The notes beneath the pieces are model-generated. The model was not told where the DNA came from. It saw nothing but the letters and a program-made list of their open reading frames with translations, and did no database searches. From contig CAKOIQ010000010.1 in the NCBI GenBank assembly GCA_934086935.1, forward strand, positions 1 to 33,477: 33,477 nucleotides of DNA. The letters are read 5' to 3'. The number at the start of each line of letters is the position of its first letter. Positions within the stretch are counted from its first letter, which is position 1. The position numbers and the translations under genes are program-made. This DNA is from an uncultured Bacilli bacterium (GTDB taxonomy: Bacteria; Bacillota_I; Bacilli_A; RF39; UBA660). Below are positions 6,699 to 14,462 of the stretch, one piece after another.

Positions 6699-8342
6699 AT
6701 CCTTTTTGCTTTGGTAGTACTATGTGGCGGAGTAACATATGCATATTTCTCATCGTTAACACCAAGTGAAAGTAGTTCAACGATTGTAGCAAAAGGTGGT
6801 ACGATGAATGTTGTGTATGACAATAAGTCAGCAAATATTTCTGTAGCAAATGTATATCCCAGAGAAGAAGCCTGGGTAACAAAGAAATTTCAAGTAATAG
6901 GAAATAATACAACTGATTTGTTAATGTTTTATAAAGTAAAAATGGTAATTGATAACAATGAATTTGGGTTAGATTTAAGTTACACATTAACTGGAACTAA
7001 CACAGCAAACAGTGGTGCTTTAATTCCAAATGTAACAAGTAATGCATACATTGGGGAACGTAATGTATCTTTAGGAACAGGATATCATATAAAAGGCAAA
7101 AATAATGTACACGATTATACATTACAGATATTTTTTAAACCAAGTAATAATGATCAAAATTATGGACAAGAAGCAAAATTTGCAGCACATCTAGTAATTG
7201 AAACAGATGGAACATCAACAGAGTCAGCACCAAAGAATTGGAATAGTGCAGGAAGTAATACATTACTTGCTGGAATAAAGAAGAATTATGCAAGTCCAAC
7301 TGCAACACTAACTAATCCTGTGACAGATGCATCAGCTTCAAATGAAGCAGTTATGAGTTTAACCCCAGATGATTATGGAATTTCATATTATTTTAGAGGA
7401 AATGTTCAAAATAACTTTGTATCATTCGCCGGAATGTGTTGGAGAATCGTAAGAATAACCGGTGATGGATCTATTAAATTAGCTTTATATGATTATTCAT
7501 CAGCTAGTTGTACTAATACAGGCGATGATTTAGCATTTGCAAGATATGATGGTACAACATATAAAACCACTTTTAATAATAAATATGATGATAATGCATA
7601 TATAGGATTTATGTATGGAACGCCGAATTCAAGTTCATATGCAGCGACTCATGCCAATACTAATAAAAGTAGAATTTTACAGAATTTAGAAACATGGTAT
7701 AATGCTAAATTAACATCATATACAGATAAACTTGCTGATACAATATGGTGTAATGATAAAAGTACAGTTAAAAATGTAACTTTGAATAGTTATAAGGCTA
7801 AAAATGGTGAACTTTCTAAAAACTCAAGGGTTTTAAAAGGTTTAGGTTATCAAAAAGAAATAACTGCGTATGGTGCAGGAGTGAGAACAGCTGGATTTGA
7901 TCAGGGTTATTTGTATATTTATGGAACTGGACCTAGTTTAATATGTCCAAATGATAATGATGGAGGTAAATTATCAAAATTCACAGTAGAAGATACAACA
8001 TATGGTAATGGTAATCTTGATTATAAAATTGGACTACTTACAATAGATGAAATGACTTTTGCTGGTTTAACACCATTTTCAATATTTGAAAACAATGGTT
8101 ATGATGGTAATTCAGTAACATCTTATTTAAGAAGTAATGCGACATCTGATTTTTATTGGTCTCTTTCGCCGAATGTTTTCTCTGGCGGTGTCGCCGGCGC
8201 CTGGCTCGCTTATGTCGCTGGTTCCTTGGCTGGCGGCTACGTTGGCTATTCCGGCGCGCTTCGTCCCGTTGTTTCTCTTAAATCTGCAACGACGATATCT
8301 GAGGGTAATGGCACTTCATCAAGTCCATTTGTAATAAATTAG
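6666..8342 (+). CDS. Secreted protein: TasA-like N-terminus, C-type-lectin-like variable C-terminus
   Basis: Large exported protein, 558 residues. Residues 1-28 form a signal peptide whose end, GGVTYAYFSS, resembles the processing region of SipW-dependent matrix proteins (TasA/camelysin type). Residues to about 185 are beta-rich, as in that family. Next come a Ser/Thr/Asn linker and a module with the phrase FAGMCWRIVRITGDG, seen in surface proteins of AT-rich gut Firmicutes. The last ~125 residues look like a C-type-lectin/DUF6273-like fold ending YWSLSP...ALRPVVSLKS. Residues about 498-538 are encoded by DNA of very different composition (see the variable region at 8160-8279). It has its own promoter and terminator. 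A deleted copy lies at 32171. Likely a surface or matrix ligand-binding protein; the ligand is unknown. Confidence 0.82.
   Translation: MEKQSKIIFMVILFALVVLCGGVTYAYFSSLTPSESSSTIVAKGGTMNVVYDNKSANISVANVYPREEAWVTKKFQVIGNNTTDLLMFYKVKMVIDNNEFGLDLSYTLTGTNTANSGALIPNVTSNAYIGERNVSLGTGYHIKGKNNVHDYTLQIFFKPSNNDQNYGQEAKFAAHLVIETDGTSTESAPKNWNSAGSNTLLAGIKKNYASPTATLTNPVTDASASNEAVMSLTPDDYGISYYFRGNVQNNFVSFAGMCWRIVRITGDGSIKLALYDYSSASCTNTGDDLAFARYDGTTYKTTFNNKYDDNAYIGFMYGTPNSSSYAATHANTNKSRILQNLETWYNAKLTSYTDKLADTIWCNDKSTVKNVTLNSYKAKNGELSKNSRVLKGLGYQKEITAYGAGVRTAGFDQGYLYIYGTGPSLICPNDNDGGKLSKFTVEDTTYGNGNLDYKIGLLTIDEMTFAGLTPFSIFENNGYDGNSVTSYLRSNATSDFYWSLSPNVFSGGVAGAWLAYVAGSLAGGYVGYSGALRPVVSLKSATTISEGNGTSSSPFVIN
8160..8279 (+). 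other. GC-rich, A-depleted block: candidate DGR variable region
   Basis: These 120 bases encode residues 499-538 of the secreted protein. They contain only 5 A and are about 60% G+C (72/120), inside a gene and genome dominated by A and T. From codon 503 to 530, 26 of 28 codons end in a pyrimidine (15 C, 11 T), two end in G and none in A, the NNY pattern left when AAC/AAT template codons are randomised. The block ends in GCGCTTCGTCCCGTT (ALRPV), like the invariant 3' end of known DGR variable regions, and sits at the C-terminus of a lectin-like domain as in DGR targets. No template repeat or reverse transcriptase is visible here, so this is inference. Confidence 0.6.
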
Positions 8343-8363
8343 ATAACTTTAAGTTATCTTTTT
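8341..8363 (+). terminator. Rho-independent terminator after the secreted protein
   Basis: AGATAAC (8341-8347) pairs with GTTATCT (8353-8359) across TTTAA, followed by T. It overlaps the stop codon (8340-8342). It lies about 60 bases beyond the putative variable region, where some DGRs carry a hairpin needed for retrohoming. Confidence 0.75.
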
Positions 8364-8369
8364 AATTGT

Positions 8370-8398
8370 TTGCATTTATGAGTAAATCATATTATAAT
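8370..8398 (+). promoter_or_regulatory. Promoter for uppS-cdsA-rseP
   Basis: TTGCAT (8370-8375), 17 bases, perfect TATAAT (8393-8398). AGGTGA (8405-8410) is the ribosome binding site for uppS. Confidence 0.65.
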
Positions 8399-8414
8399 TA
8401 TTTTAGGTGAAAAT

Positions 8415-9098
8415 ATGAATGATGTAAAAATTCCAAAGCATGTTGGTATCATTATGGATGGTAATCGTAGATGGGCTAAAGAAAAGGGTAAAATGTCTAT
8501 TGATGGTCATTTAGCTGGTGCTAATAGGATTATGGATTTAGCTAAATATGTATTTAAAAAGGGTGTTGATTATTTAAGTATATATGCTTTTTCAACGGAA
8601 AATTTTGGTAGAAGTGAAGAAGAGGTTACTTATTTAATGGGACTTATTATTAAATTTTTTAATGAGAGAGCTAAGGAACTTGACGAAAATAATATTAAAA
8701 TTATTTTTTCGGGGAAGAAGGAACCTTTATCTGATAAAGTTTATGCTTGTATAACTAATGTTGTGGAGATGACTAAGAATAATACTGGGGGAGTTTTAAA
8801 TGTTTGTTTAAATTATGGTGGTCGAAGTGAGATTGTTGATGCATGTAACAAGATGATTAAAGATGGTATTACAATTTCTGAGGAAAATTTTAGCCATTAT
8901 TTATATCAAGATTTACCTGATTTAGATTTTGTTATTAGAACTAGTGGTGAGATGAGATTGTCTAACTTTATGTTATGGCAAGCTAGTTATGCAGAGTTAT
9001 ATTTTCCTAAGGTTTATTTTCCAGATTTTGATAATAATGAGTTTGATAAAGCTTTAGAAGAGTATAATAATAGAAATAGAAGGTTTGGTGGTAATTAA
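8415..9098 (+). CDS. uppS: Undecaprenyl diphosphate synthase
   Basis: Cis-prenyltransferase that extends farnesyl diphosphate with isopentenyl units to make the C55 lipid carrier for peptidoglycan and other wall polymers. It is 227 residues, slightly shorter than the usual ~250. The catalytic Asp is D15 in HVGIIMDGNRRWA, followed by YLSIYAFSTENFGR, and near the end RTSGEMRLSNFMLWQ and AELYFP, which bind and position the substrates. It is preceded by its own promoter and overlaps cdsA by one base (TAATG). The uppS-cdsA-rseP order is the standard Firmicutes cluster. Confidence 0.96.
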   Translation: MNDVKIPKHVGIIMDGNRRWAKEKGKMSIDGHLAGANRIMDLAKYVFKKGVDYLSIYAFSTENFGRSEEEVTYLMGLIIKFFNERAKELDENNIKIIFSGKKEPLSDKVYACITNVVEMTKNNTGGVLNVCLNYGGRSEIVDACNKMIKDGITISEENFSHYLYQDLPDLDFVIRTSGEMRLSNFMLWQASYAELYFPKVYFPDFDNNEFDKALEEYNNRNRRFGGN

Positions 9099-9883
9099 TG
9101 AAAAAGAGAGTTATTAGTGCAGCTGTACTTTTAGCAATAATTATTCCATTAATTATTATAGGTAAAATTCCTTTTGCACTTGCAGTGGGAATTATATGTA
9201 TGTTAGCTTATAAAGAAATTATGGATTTATATAAGTATCCTTTAATAGTTAAAATACTTGGGTTTATATCTTTAATAAGTATAGTTTATAGTAATTTTGA
9301 TTCTAAAATGATTGCTTTTGGTTTAGATTATAGAATTATAAGTGTTTGTTTATTGTTATTATTTATTCCTGTTATTTTTTATCAAGTTAAGAATAAATAT
9401 ACAGTTGATGATGCTTTTAAATTATTTGGATTTATATTTTTAGTAGGTATTGGTTTAAATTATTTTATAATTATTAGGGATATGGATTTGAAATATTTTA
9501 TTTTAATGCTTTTAACGCCAATTTTAACTGATACTTTTGCATATATTGGAGGATCATTAATTGGTAAACATAAAGTTACTAAATTAAGTCCTCATAAGTC
9601 ATGGGAAGGATATATTATTGGTTCTTTAATGGGAACGTTTATGATGACAATGTATTATGTGACTTTTATTGGTAGTCAATCAAATATATTTATAGTTATT
9701 GGCATAGTATTAATAATGACTATTGTGGGTCAGATTGGGGATTTATTCTTTAGTGCGATTAAAAGACATTATGAGATTAAAGACTTTAGTAAATTAATAC
9801 CTGGTCATGGTGGTATTTTAGATAGACTAGATAGTTTAACTTTTGTGGCTATTGTATTTGTTATATTCATGAGTTATTTATAG
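9098..9883 (+). CDS. cdsA: Phosphatidate cytidylyltransferase
   Basis: Integral membrane enzyme that makes CDP-diacylglycerol from phosphatidic acid and CTP, the branch point of phospholipid synthesis. It is 261 residues with seven or eight hydrophobic segments. The conserved SPHKSWEGYIIGSL stretch and the C-terminal CdsA signature (GQIGDLFFSAIKRHY, then PGHGGILDRLDSL) are both present. The start codon overlaps the uppS stop; its stop TAG is part of the AGGAGG site of rseP, so translation of the three genes is closely linked. Confidence 0.96.
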   Translation: MKKRVISAAVLLAIIIPLIIIGKIPFALAVGIICMLAYKEIMDLYKYPLIVKILGFISLISIVYSNFDSKMIAFGLDYRIISVCLLLLFIPVIFYQVKNKYTVDDAFKLFGFIFLVGIGLNYFIIIRDMDLKYFILMLLTPILTDTFAYIGGSLIGKHKVTKLSPHKSWEGYIIGSLMGTFMMTMYYVTFIGSQSNIFIVIGIVLIMTIVGQIGDLFFSAIKRHYEIKDFSKLIPGHGGILDRLDSLTFVAIVFVIFMSYL

Positions 9884-9892
9884 GAGGATAGG

Positions 9893-10948
9893 ATGCTTAC
9901 ATTATTATATTTAATATTAATTTTAGGGGTTTTGATATTTGTTCATGAATTTGGTCATTTTATTGCTGCTAAGAGTATTGGGGTTTATGTATCTGAGTTT
10001 GCTTTAGGTATGGGACCAAAGATTTTTAGTTTTAAAAGAAAGAAACATAATGATCCGACTGAATATTCTTTAAGATTATTTCCAATTGGTGGTTTTTGTG
10101 CCATGGCTGGTGAAGTTGATGAGGATAATAAGGATTTAAAACTTAAAAAGAATCAATATATGTGTAATAGAAGTAAATGGGAAAGAGTTCTTATTTTAGT
10201 TGCTGGTGTAACTATGAATATATTACTTGCCATTGTCCTTTTATTCTTACAAGCTATTATTTGGGGGACTAGTGAACAAAAATCTGTAGTTGGTTATGTT
10301 CCAGAAGGTTATCCAGTAGCTAATGCTGGTATTGAAGTTGGAGATAAAATTATAGGTATTAATGGTTATAAAGTTAATACTTGGGATAAACTTACTTTAG
10401 TACTTAATTTAAAAAATAAAAATGATAGTTATGAGTTTAAAGTAGAGAAAAAAGATGGTAGTGTTAAAACTTATGATATTAAACCTGTTAAAGAAAAGAA
10501 TGCTGATGGACAAGAAGTTACTGTATTTGGAGTAGGTGCTGGTAATAAAGTTTATACAGGATTTGGTAATGCGATTAAATATGCTTTTACTAAATTAGGT
10601 TCTATTGTTTCTACTATGTGGTTGATACTGTTAAACTTATTTACTGGTAAACTTAGTTTAAATAATTTATCTGGTCCAGTTGGTATGTATACGATTGTTG
10701 AAAGTGCGAAGAGTGCTTGGGTAAATATTGTTTATTTAACTGCTTATTTAAGTATTAATTTAGCGGTTATTAATATTATTCCATTCCCAGCTTTTGATGG
10801 TGGTAGAGTATTATTTGTGGCAATTGAAGCTATTAAAGGTAGTAAGGTTGATCCTAAGGTTGAGAATATGTTCCATACGGTTGGTTTCTTCTTATTAATG
10901 CTTTTAATGCTTTATATAACTATTCAGGATATTGTTAGGATAGCTTAA
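9893..10948 (+). CDS. rseP: Site-2 intramembrane metalloprotease RseP/RasP
   Basis: Zinc protease that cuts substrates such as anti-sigma factors and signal-peptide remnants inside the membrane. It is 351 residues. The zinc site is HEFGH at 18-22 in the first membrane segment. A PDZ domain occupies roughly 130-200 (VVGYVPEGYPVANAGIEVGD). The second conserved element is NIIPFPAFDGGR, and SGPVGMY precedes it. AGGAGG (9882-9887) lies five bases before the ATG. In Bacillus dxr lies between cdsA and rasP and proS follows; here dxr is absent from this position and thrS follows. Confidence 0.95.
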   Translation: MLTLLYLILILGVLIFVHEFGHFIAAKSIGVYVSEFALGMGPKIFSFKRKKHNDPTEYSLRLFPIGGFCAMAGEVDEDNKDLKLKKNQYMCNRSKWERVLILVAGVTMNILLAIVLLFLQAIIWGTSEQKSVVGYVPEGYPVANAGIEVGDKIIGINGYKVNTWDKLTLVLNLKNKNDSYEFKVEKKDGSVKTYDIKPVKEKNADGQEVTVFGVGAGNKVYTGFGNAIKYAFTKLGSIVSTMWLILLNLFTGKLSLNNLSGPVGMYTIVESAKSAWVNIVYLTAYLSINLAVINIIPFPAFDGGRVLFVAIEAIKGSKVDPKVENMFHTVGFFLLMLLMLYITIQDIVRIA

Positions 10949-10971
10949 GACTTCTTAGGAAGTCTTTTTTT
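10947..10971 (+). terminator. Rho-independent terminator after rseP
   Basis: AAGACTTC (10947-10954), TTAG loop, GAAGTCTT (10959-10966), then T. The stem starts within the rseP stop codon. Confidence 0.85.
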
Positions 10972-10972
10972 C

Positions 10973-11001
10973 TTGATTTTTTTTTATATTTGAGTTATTA
11001 T
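10973..11001 (+). promoter_or_regulatory. Promoter for the T-box/thrS transcript
   Basis: TTGATT (10973-10978), 17 bases, TATTAT (10996-11001). It is placed so that the transcript begins at the T-box leader. Confidence 0.55.
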
Positions 11002-11007
11002 TAGGAA

Positions 11008-11202
11008 GAAATCAGAGAAGAAGGACATGACTTATAAGATGGTCTTTTAAGAGAGTTAACGGTTGGTGAGAGTTAATAAGATGCTTATTGGTTACTACCT
11101 TTAGAGTGATATAATAATATCCGTAAGTTTGCGTTAAAAACATAAAAGTGAATTAAAAGGATGGTACCGTCGAAAGACGCCTTAGGTATCATTCTTTTTT
11201 TT
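11008..11202 (+). ncRNA. T-box leader controlling thrS (threonine-specific)
   Basis: A tRNA-sensing attenuator. The T-box core TGGTACCG (11162-11169) is exact. AAAGGATGGTACC (11156-11168) can pair with GGTATCATTCTTT (11185-11197), two pairs being G-U, to form a terminator followed by a T run up to 11202; the competing antiterminator uses the same T-box sequence. The upstream stem I region contains AGAGAG, GGTTGGTG and GGTTACTACC. ACT at 11094-11096 is the likely specifier for threonine; the next triplet, ACC, is also a Thr codon, so the exact register is uncertain. Uncharged tRNA-Thr should allow read-through into thrS. Confidence 0.88.
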
Positions 11203-11213
11203 AGGAGGAATTT

Positions 11214-12983
11214 ATGATTAATATTAAAGAAAATGATGATTTAAGTAGATTAAATCATAGTTGTGCACATTTACTTGCACAAGCTGTAAAGCATTTATAT
11301 CCAAATGCGAAATTTTGGGTAGGACCTGTAGTTGAAGAAGGTTTCTATTATGATATTGATTTAGGAGATAAAACTTTAACTATGGAAGATATTCCAGCTA
11401 TTGAAAAAGAAATGAAAAAGGTAGCTAAGGATGGAAAGAGAATTGTTAGACATGAGATATCTAAAGAAGAAGCATTAGATTTGTTTAAGGATGATCCATA
11501 TAAGATTGATTTAATTAGTAGAATGGATGAAGGCAATACTGTTATTAGTATGTATACTCAAGGGGATTTTACAGATTTATGTAGAGGCCCTCATGTTGAA
11601 ACTGTTAAAGAACTTAAACATTTTAAATTACTTAAGGTAAGTGGCGCTTATTGGAAGGGTGATTCTAATAATAAGATGCTTCAAAGAATTTATGGTGTTT
11701 GTTTTCCAACTGAAGAAGAGTTAGATGCTTATTTACAAGAACTTGCTGATGCTCAAGAAAGAGATCATCGTAAGATAGGTAAAGATTTAGAATTGTTTAT
11801 GTCTGATGATTTAGTTGGTAGAGGGCTTCCAATGTTTTTACCTAATGGTTATATTGTTTGGCAAGAACTTGAAAACTATATTAAAGAGAAAGAAAAGAAA
11901 CTTGGTTATTTACATGTTTTAACTCCGTGTGTAGGTAATGTTGAATTATATAAGACTAGTGGTCACTGGGAACATTATAAAGATAATATGTTTCCAGCTA
12001 TGGAAGTTGATGGGGAAGCATTTGTTTTAAGACCAATGAATTGTCCTCATCATATGATGATTTATTCTAATAAGTTACATTCTTATAAGGATTTACCTAT
12101 TAGAATTGGTGAAATTGCTCATGATTTTAGATATGAAGCTTCAGGAGCTGTTAAGGGTATTGAAAGAGGTAGACATTTCTGTCAAAATGATGCGCATTTA
12201 TTTGTTACTCCTGAACAAATTAAGGATGAATTTAAGAGAGTTGTTGATTTAATCTTTGATGTTTATAAAGATTTTGGTATTAAGGATTATAAGTGTGTTT
12301 TATCTTTAAGAGATCCTGAAGATAAGACTAAGTATCATCCTGATGATGAGATGTGGAATAAAGCTGAAAATGAGCTTAGAGAGGTTTTAAATGATCTTGG
12401 TATAGAATATACTGAAGAAATAGGTGAAGCTGCTTTCTATGGTCCTAAATTAGACGTTAATGTTAAACCAGCAGTAGGTAATGAATATACTTTATCTACT
12501 TGTCAATTAGATTTCTGTTTACCTGCTAAGTTTAATTTAAAATATATTGATGAAAATGGTGAAAGAAAGACTCCAGTTGTTTTACATAGAGCTATTTTAG
12601 GTTCTTTAGATAGATTTATGGCTTATATTTTAGAAGAAACTAAGGGTGCTCTTCCAGTATGGCTTAGTCCAGTTCAAGCTAATATTATTCCAGTTAATAA
12701 TGAATATCATTTAGAATACGCTAAGGAATTATTTGCTTTATTAGAAAAAGAAAATGTTAGAGTTAAATTAGATGATCGTAATGAAAAGTTAACTTATAAG
12801 ATGAGAGAAAGTCAAACTAAGAAGATTCCTTATACAATTATTTTAGGTGATAAGGAAGTTAATGCGAAGGAAGTAACTGTTAGATTACATGGTACTAATG
12901 AAAATATTACTTTAGATAGAGACGAATTTGTTTCTAAGATTAAAGAAGTTATTGATAATAAAAATTTAAAATATGATTTATAA
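11214..12983 (+). CDS. thrS: Threonyl-tRNA synthetase lacking the TGS domain
   Basis: Charges tRNA-Thr. It is 589 residues against about 640 for typical bacterial ThrRS. The missing part is the N-terminal TGS domain: the protein begins almost at the editing domain, with its metal-site motif H15-S-C-A-H19 and DLCRGPH later. The class II catalytic core follows (MNCPHHMMIY with zinc-ligand C277; motif 2 around IAHDFRYEASG; QLDFCLPAKFNL), then the anticodon-binding domain. ATG 11214 follows AGGAGGAA (11203-11210); the upstream region is the T-box leader, so a missed N-terminus is unlikely. Regulation by that leader is strongly supported. Confidence 0.96.
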   Translation: MINIKENDDLSRLNHSCAHLLAQAVKHLYPNAKFWVGPVVEEGFYYDIDLGDKTLTMEDIPAIEKEMKKVAKDGKRIVRHEISKEEALDLFKDDPYKIDLISRMDEGNTVISMYTQGDFTDLCRGPHVETVKELKHFKLLKVSGAYWKGDSNNKMLQRIYGVCFPTEEELDAYLQELADAQERDHRKIGKDLELFMSDDLVGRGLPMFLPNGYIVWQELENYIKEKEKKLGYLHVLTPCVGNVELYKTSGHWEHYKDNMFPAMEVDGEAFVLRPMNCPHHMMIYSNKLHSYKDLPIRIGEIAHDFRYEASGAVKGIERGRHFCQNDAHLFVTPEQIKDEFKRVVDLIFDVYKDFGIKDYKCVLSLRDPEDKTKYHPDDEMWNKAENELREVLNDLGIEYTEEIGEAAFYGPKLDVNVKPAVGNEYTLSTCQLDFCLPAKFNLKYIDENGERKTPVVLHRAILGSLDRFMAYILEETKGALPVWLSPVQANIIPVNNEYHLEYAKELFALLEKENVRVKLDDRNEKLTYKMRESQTKKIPYTIILGDKEVNAKEVTVRLHGTNENITLDRDEFVSKIKEVIDNKNLKYDL

Positions 12984-13028
12984 TGATTAAAATAATAAAA
13001 GAATACTCATAATATTGTTGGTGATAGG

Positions 13029-13682
13029 ATGGAATTATTCACGACAGTATTTAGAACAGTATTCTTTTATTTTTTTATTACAGTTGGTTATAGAATAATG
13101 GGTAAAAGGGAAGTTGGTCAATTAGGGGTTATTGATTTAATAGTATCTATTTTAATTGCTGAATTAGTGGCAATTAGTATTGAAAATATCGATAAGTCAA
13201 TATTTTTGACAATTATTCCGATTAGTGTATTAGTTTTTATTGAAGTTTTATTTGCATATATATCTATTAAAAGTAGAAGATTTAGAAATATATTTAGTGG
13301 GAAACCTAGTATTATAATTAATCATGGGGTAGTAAATTATAAAGAAATGATTAAACAAAGATATAGTTTAGATGATTTACTTCTTAGTTTAAGAAGCAAA
13401 TCGATTAAATCAATTGAAGATGTTGAGTATGCTTTTTTAGAGAGTAATGGTAATCTTAGTATATTTAAATACAATATTTTTAAGACTGATAGTAATTATC
13501 CAGCACCTTTAATAATAGATGGAGTTATTCAAAATAATACATTAAAAAATATTAAGAAAAGTAAGATGTGGTTAAATCTTTATTTAAAGAAACAAGAATT
13601 AGATATTAAGGATGTTTTTTATGCTTTTTATAAAAAAAGAAAAGTATATGTTATAAAAAAGAGTGATGTTGTTAATGTATAA
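13029..13682 (+). CDS. DUF421 (YetF-like) membrane protein
   Basis: A 217-residue protein of the DUF421/YetF/YcaP family. It has two or three N-terminal membrane helices (about 5-22, 35-55, 60-78) containing the family phrases RIMGKREVGQLGVIDLIVS and ELVAISIE, then the cytoplasmic part with GKPSIIINHGVVNYKEM and LLLSLR. Relatives in Bacillus are sporulation- or envelope-associated, but no biochemical role is settled. It starts 45 bases after thrS; no terminator is visible between, so some read-through from thrS is possible. GGTGAT just before the ATG serves as ribosome binding site. Confidence 0.85.
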   Translation: MELFTTVFRTVFFYFFITVGYRIMGKREVGQLGVIDLIVSILIAELVAISIENIDKSIFLTIIPISVLVFIEVLFAYISIKSRRFRNIFSGKPSIIINHGVVNYKEMIKQRYSLDDLLLSLRSKSIKSIEDVEYAFLESNGNLSIFKYNIFKTDSNYPAPLIIDGVIQNNTLKNIKKSKMWLNLYLKKQELDIKDVFYAFYKKRKVYVIKKSDVVNV

Positions 13683-13752
13683 AGTTGTGTAAACTTACGT
13701 ACAATTTACATTGTTGAACTAGTAAACTTTACATTAAAGTTTTATTATAATA
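13683..13752 (+). promoter_or_regulatory. Intergenic region with GTAAA/TTTAC inverted repeats
   Basis: Contains TGTAAA (13688-13693) facing TTTACA (13705-13710) and an 11-base palindrome GTAAACTTTAC (13722-13732). AAACTTTA (13724-13731) can also pair with TAAAGTTT (13735-13742). TATAAT at 13746-13751 may be a -10 box. This could be an operator for the gene pair that follows or a weak terminator; no regulator gene is beside it. Confidence 0.35.
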
Positions 13753-13764
13753 ATGGGTGTAGTT

Positions 13765-14454
13765 ATGAAGAATTTTTTTGGAAATTTAATTAAATTAATA
13801 TTAAGTATTTTAATTCTTCTTTTTGGAGAAGAGTATTTCTATAAATTTATGAATTTTTTAGGAATTAACTTAAATAGGATAAGTTCTAATATTGTTTCGT
13901 TAATCATTTATATTGTAATTGCAGGATGTATTTTTATAGTTTATAAAGATGAGTTACAAAGTGCTTTTATTAAATATAGAAATAAATTAGGTAGTAATCT
14001 TTTATATACGGTGATATCTTTTATAGTTTTATTTATTGCAATTATGATTAGTAATTATATTGCTAAGTATGTTGCTGGTTTACTTAGTGTAAATTATAAA
14101 GGATTATCTTTTATTAATGTATTTAATCAGACTTTAAGTTTAGATTTAATTATTACTATTGTAAAGTCTATTATAATTATTCCTTTTATTAAAGTGACTA
14201 TATTTGTTTTAGGAGTTAATAATTTAGTGAATAGTAAGAGTGGGATTTTATTAAGTGGATTGGTTTATAGTTTATATGTTTTTTATCCATTTAAAGCAGC
14301 CTTATTGTATATGTTTGTTAATGCGATTGTTAGTTTTGTTTTGTTTAGTATTCTTGCTTATATTTATAAGAAAAATAATAATATTGCATTTAGTATTTTA
14401 ACTTATATCTTATATGTTTTATTCGCTGGTTTATTAACTGTTAAATTTATGTGA
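13765..14454 (+). CDS. CPBP-family-like membrane protein without catalytic residues
   Basis: A 229-residue multi-spanning membrane protein. ATG 13765 is preferred because GGGTG lies five bases before it; ATG 13753 would add four residues. Its C-terminal half aligns by eye with the CPBP protease encoded next door: IPFIKVTIFVLGVNN against APFVEEGIFRLGIKN, then ISGL/LSGL and LAYIY blocks. The protease residues are gone: the two glutamates are K143 and V144, the arginine is V148, the first histidine is V172 and the second falls at Y214. It is therefore probably an inactive paralogue, perhaps a partner or regulator of the active enzyme. The stop TGA overlaps the ribosome binding region of that gene. 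Confidence 0.72.
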   Translation: MKNFFGNLIKLILSILILLFGEEYFYKFMNFLGINLNRISSNIVSLIIYIVIAGCIFIVYKDELQSAFIKYRNKLGSNLLYTVISFIVLFIAIMISNYIAKYVAGLLSVNYKGLSFINVFNQTLSLDLIITIVKSIIIIPFIKVTIFVLGVNNLVNSKSGILLSGLVYSLYVFYPFKAALLYMFVNAIVSFVLFSILAYIYKKNNNIAFSILTYILYVLFAGLLTVKFM

Positions 14455-14462
14455 GGTGTATC

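Noticed and set aside
6623..6987. Two minus-strand open frames across the start of the secreted-protein gene
   Set aside because: They mirror the signal-peptide coding region, have no start signals, and the + strand reading has clear family features.
8137..8334. Second open frame (+ strand) over the GC-rich block
   Set aside because: It lies wholly inside the 6666 gene in another frame, without a ribosome binding site. It is open only because the block has few A and therefore few stop codons.
11348..11536. Minus-strand open frame inside thrS
   Set aside because: It is opposite a conserved part of ThrRS and has no promoter or ribosome binding site.
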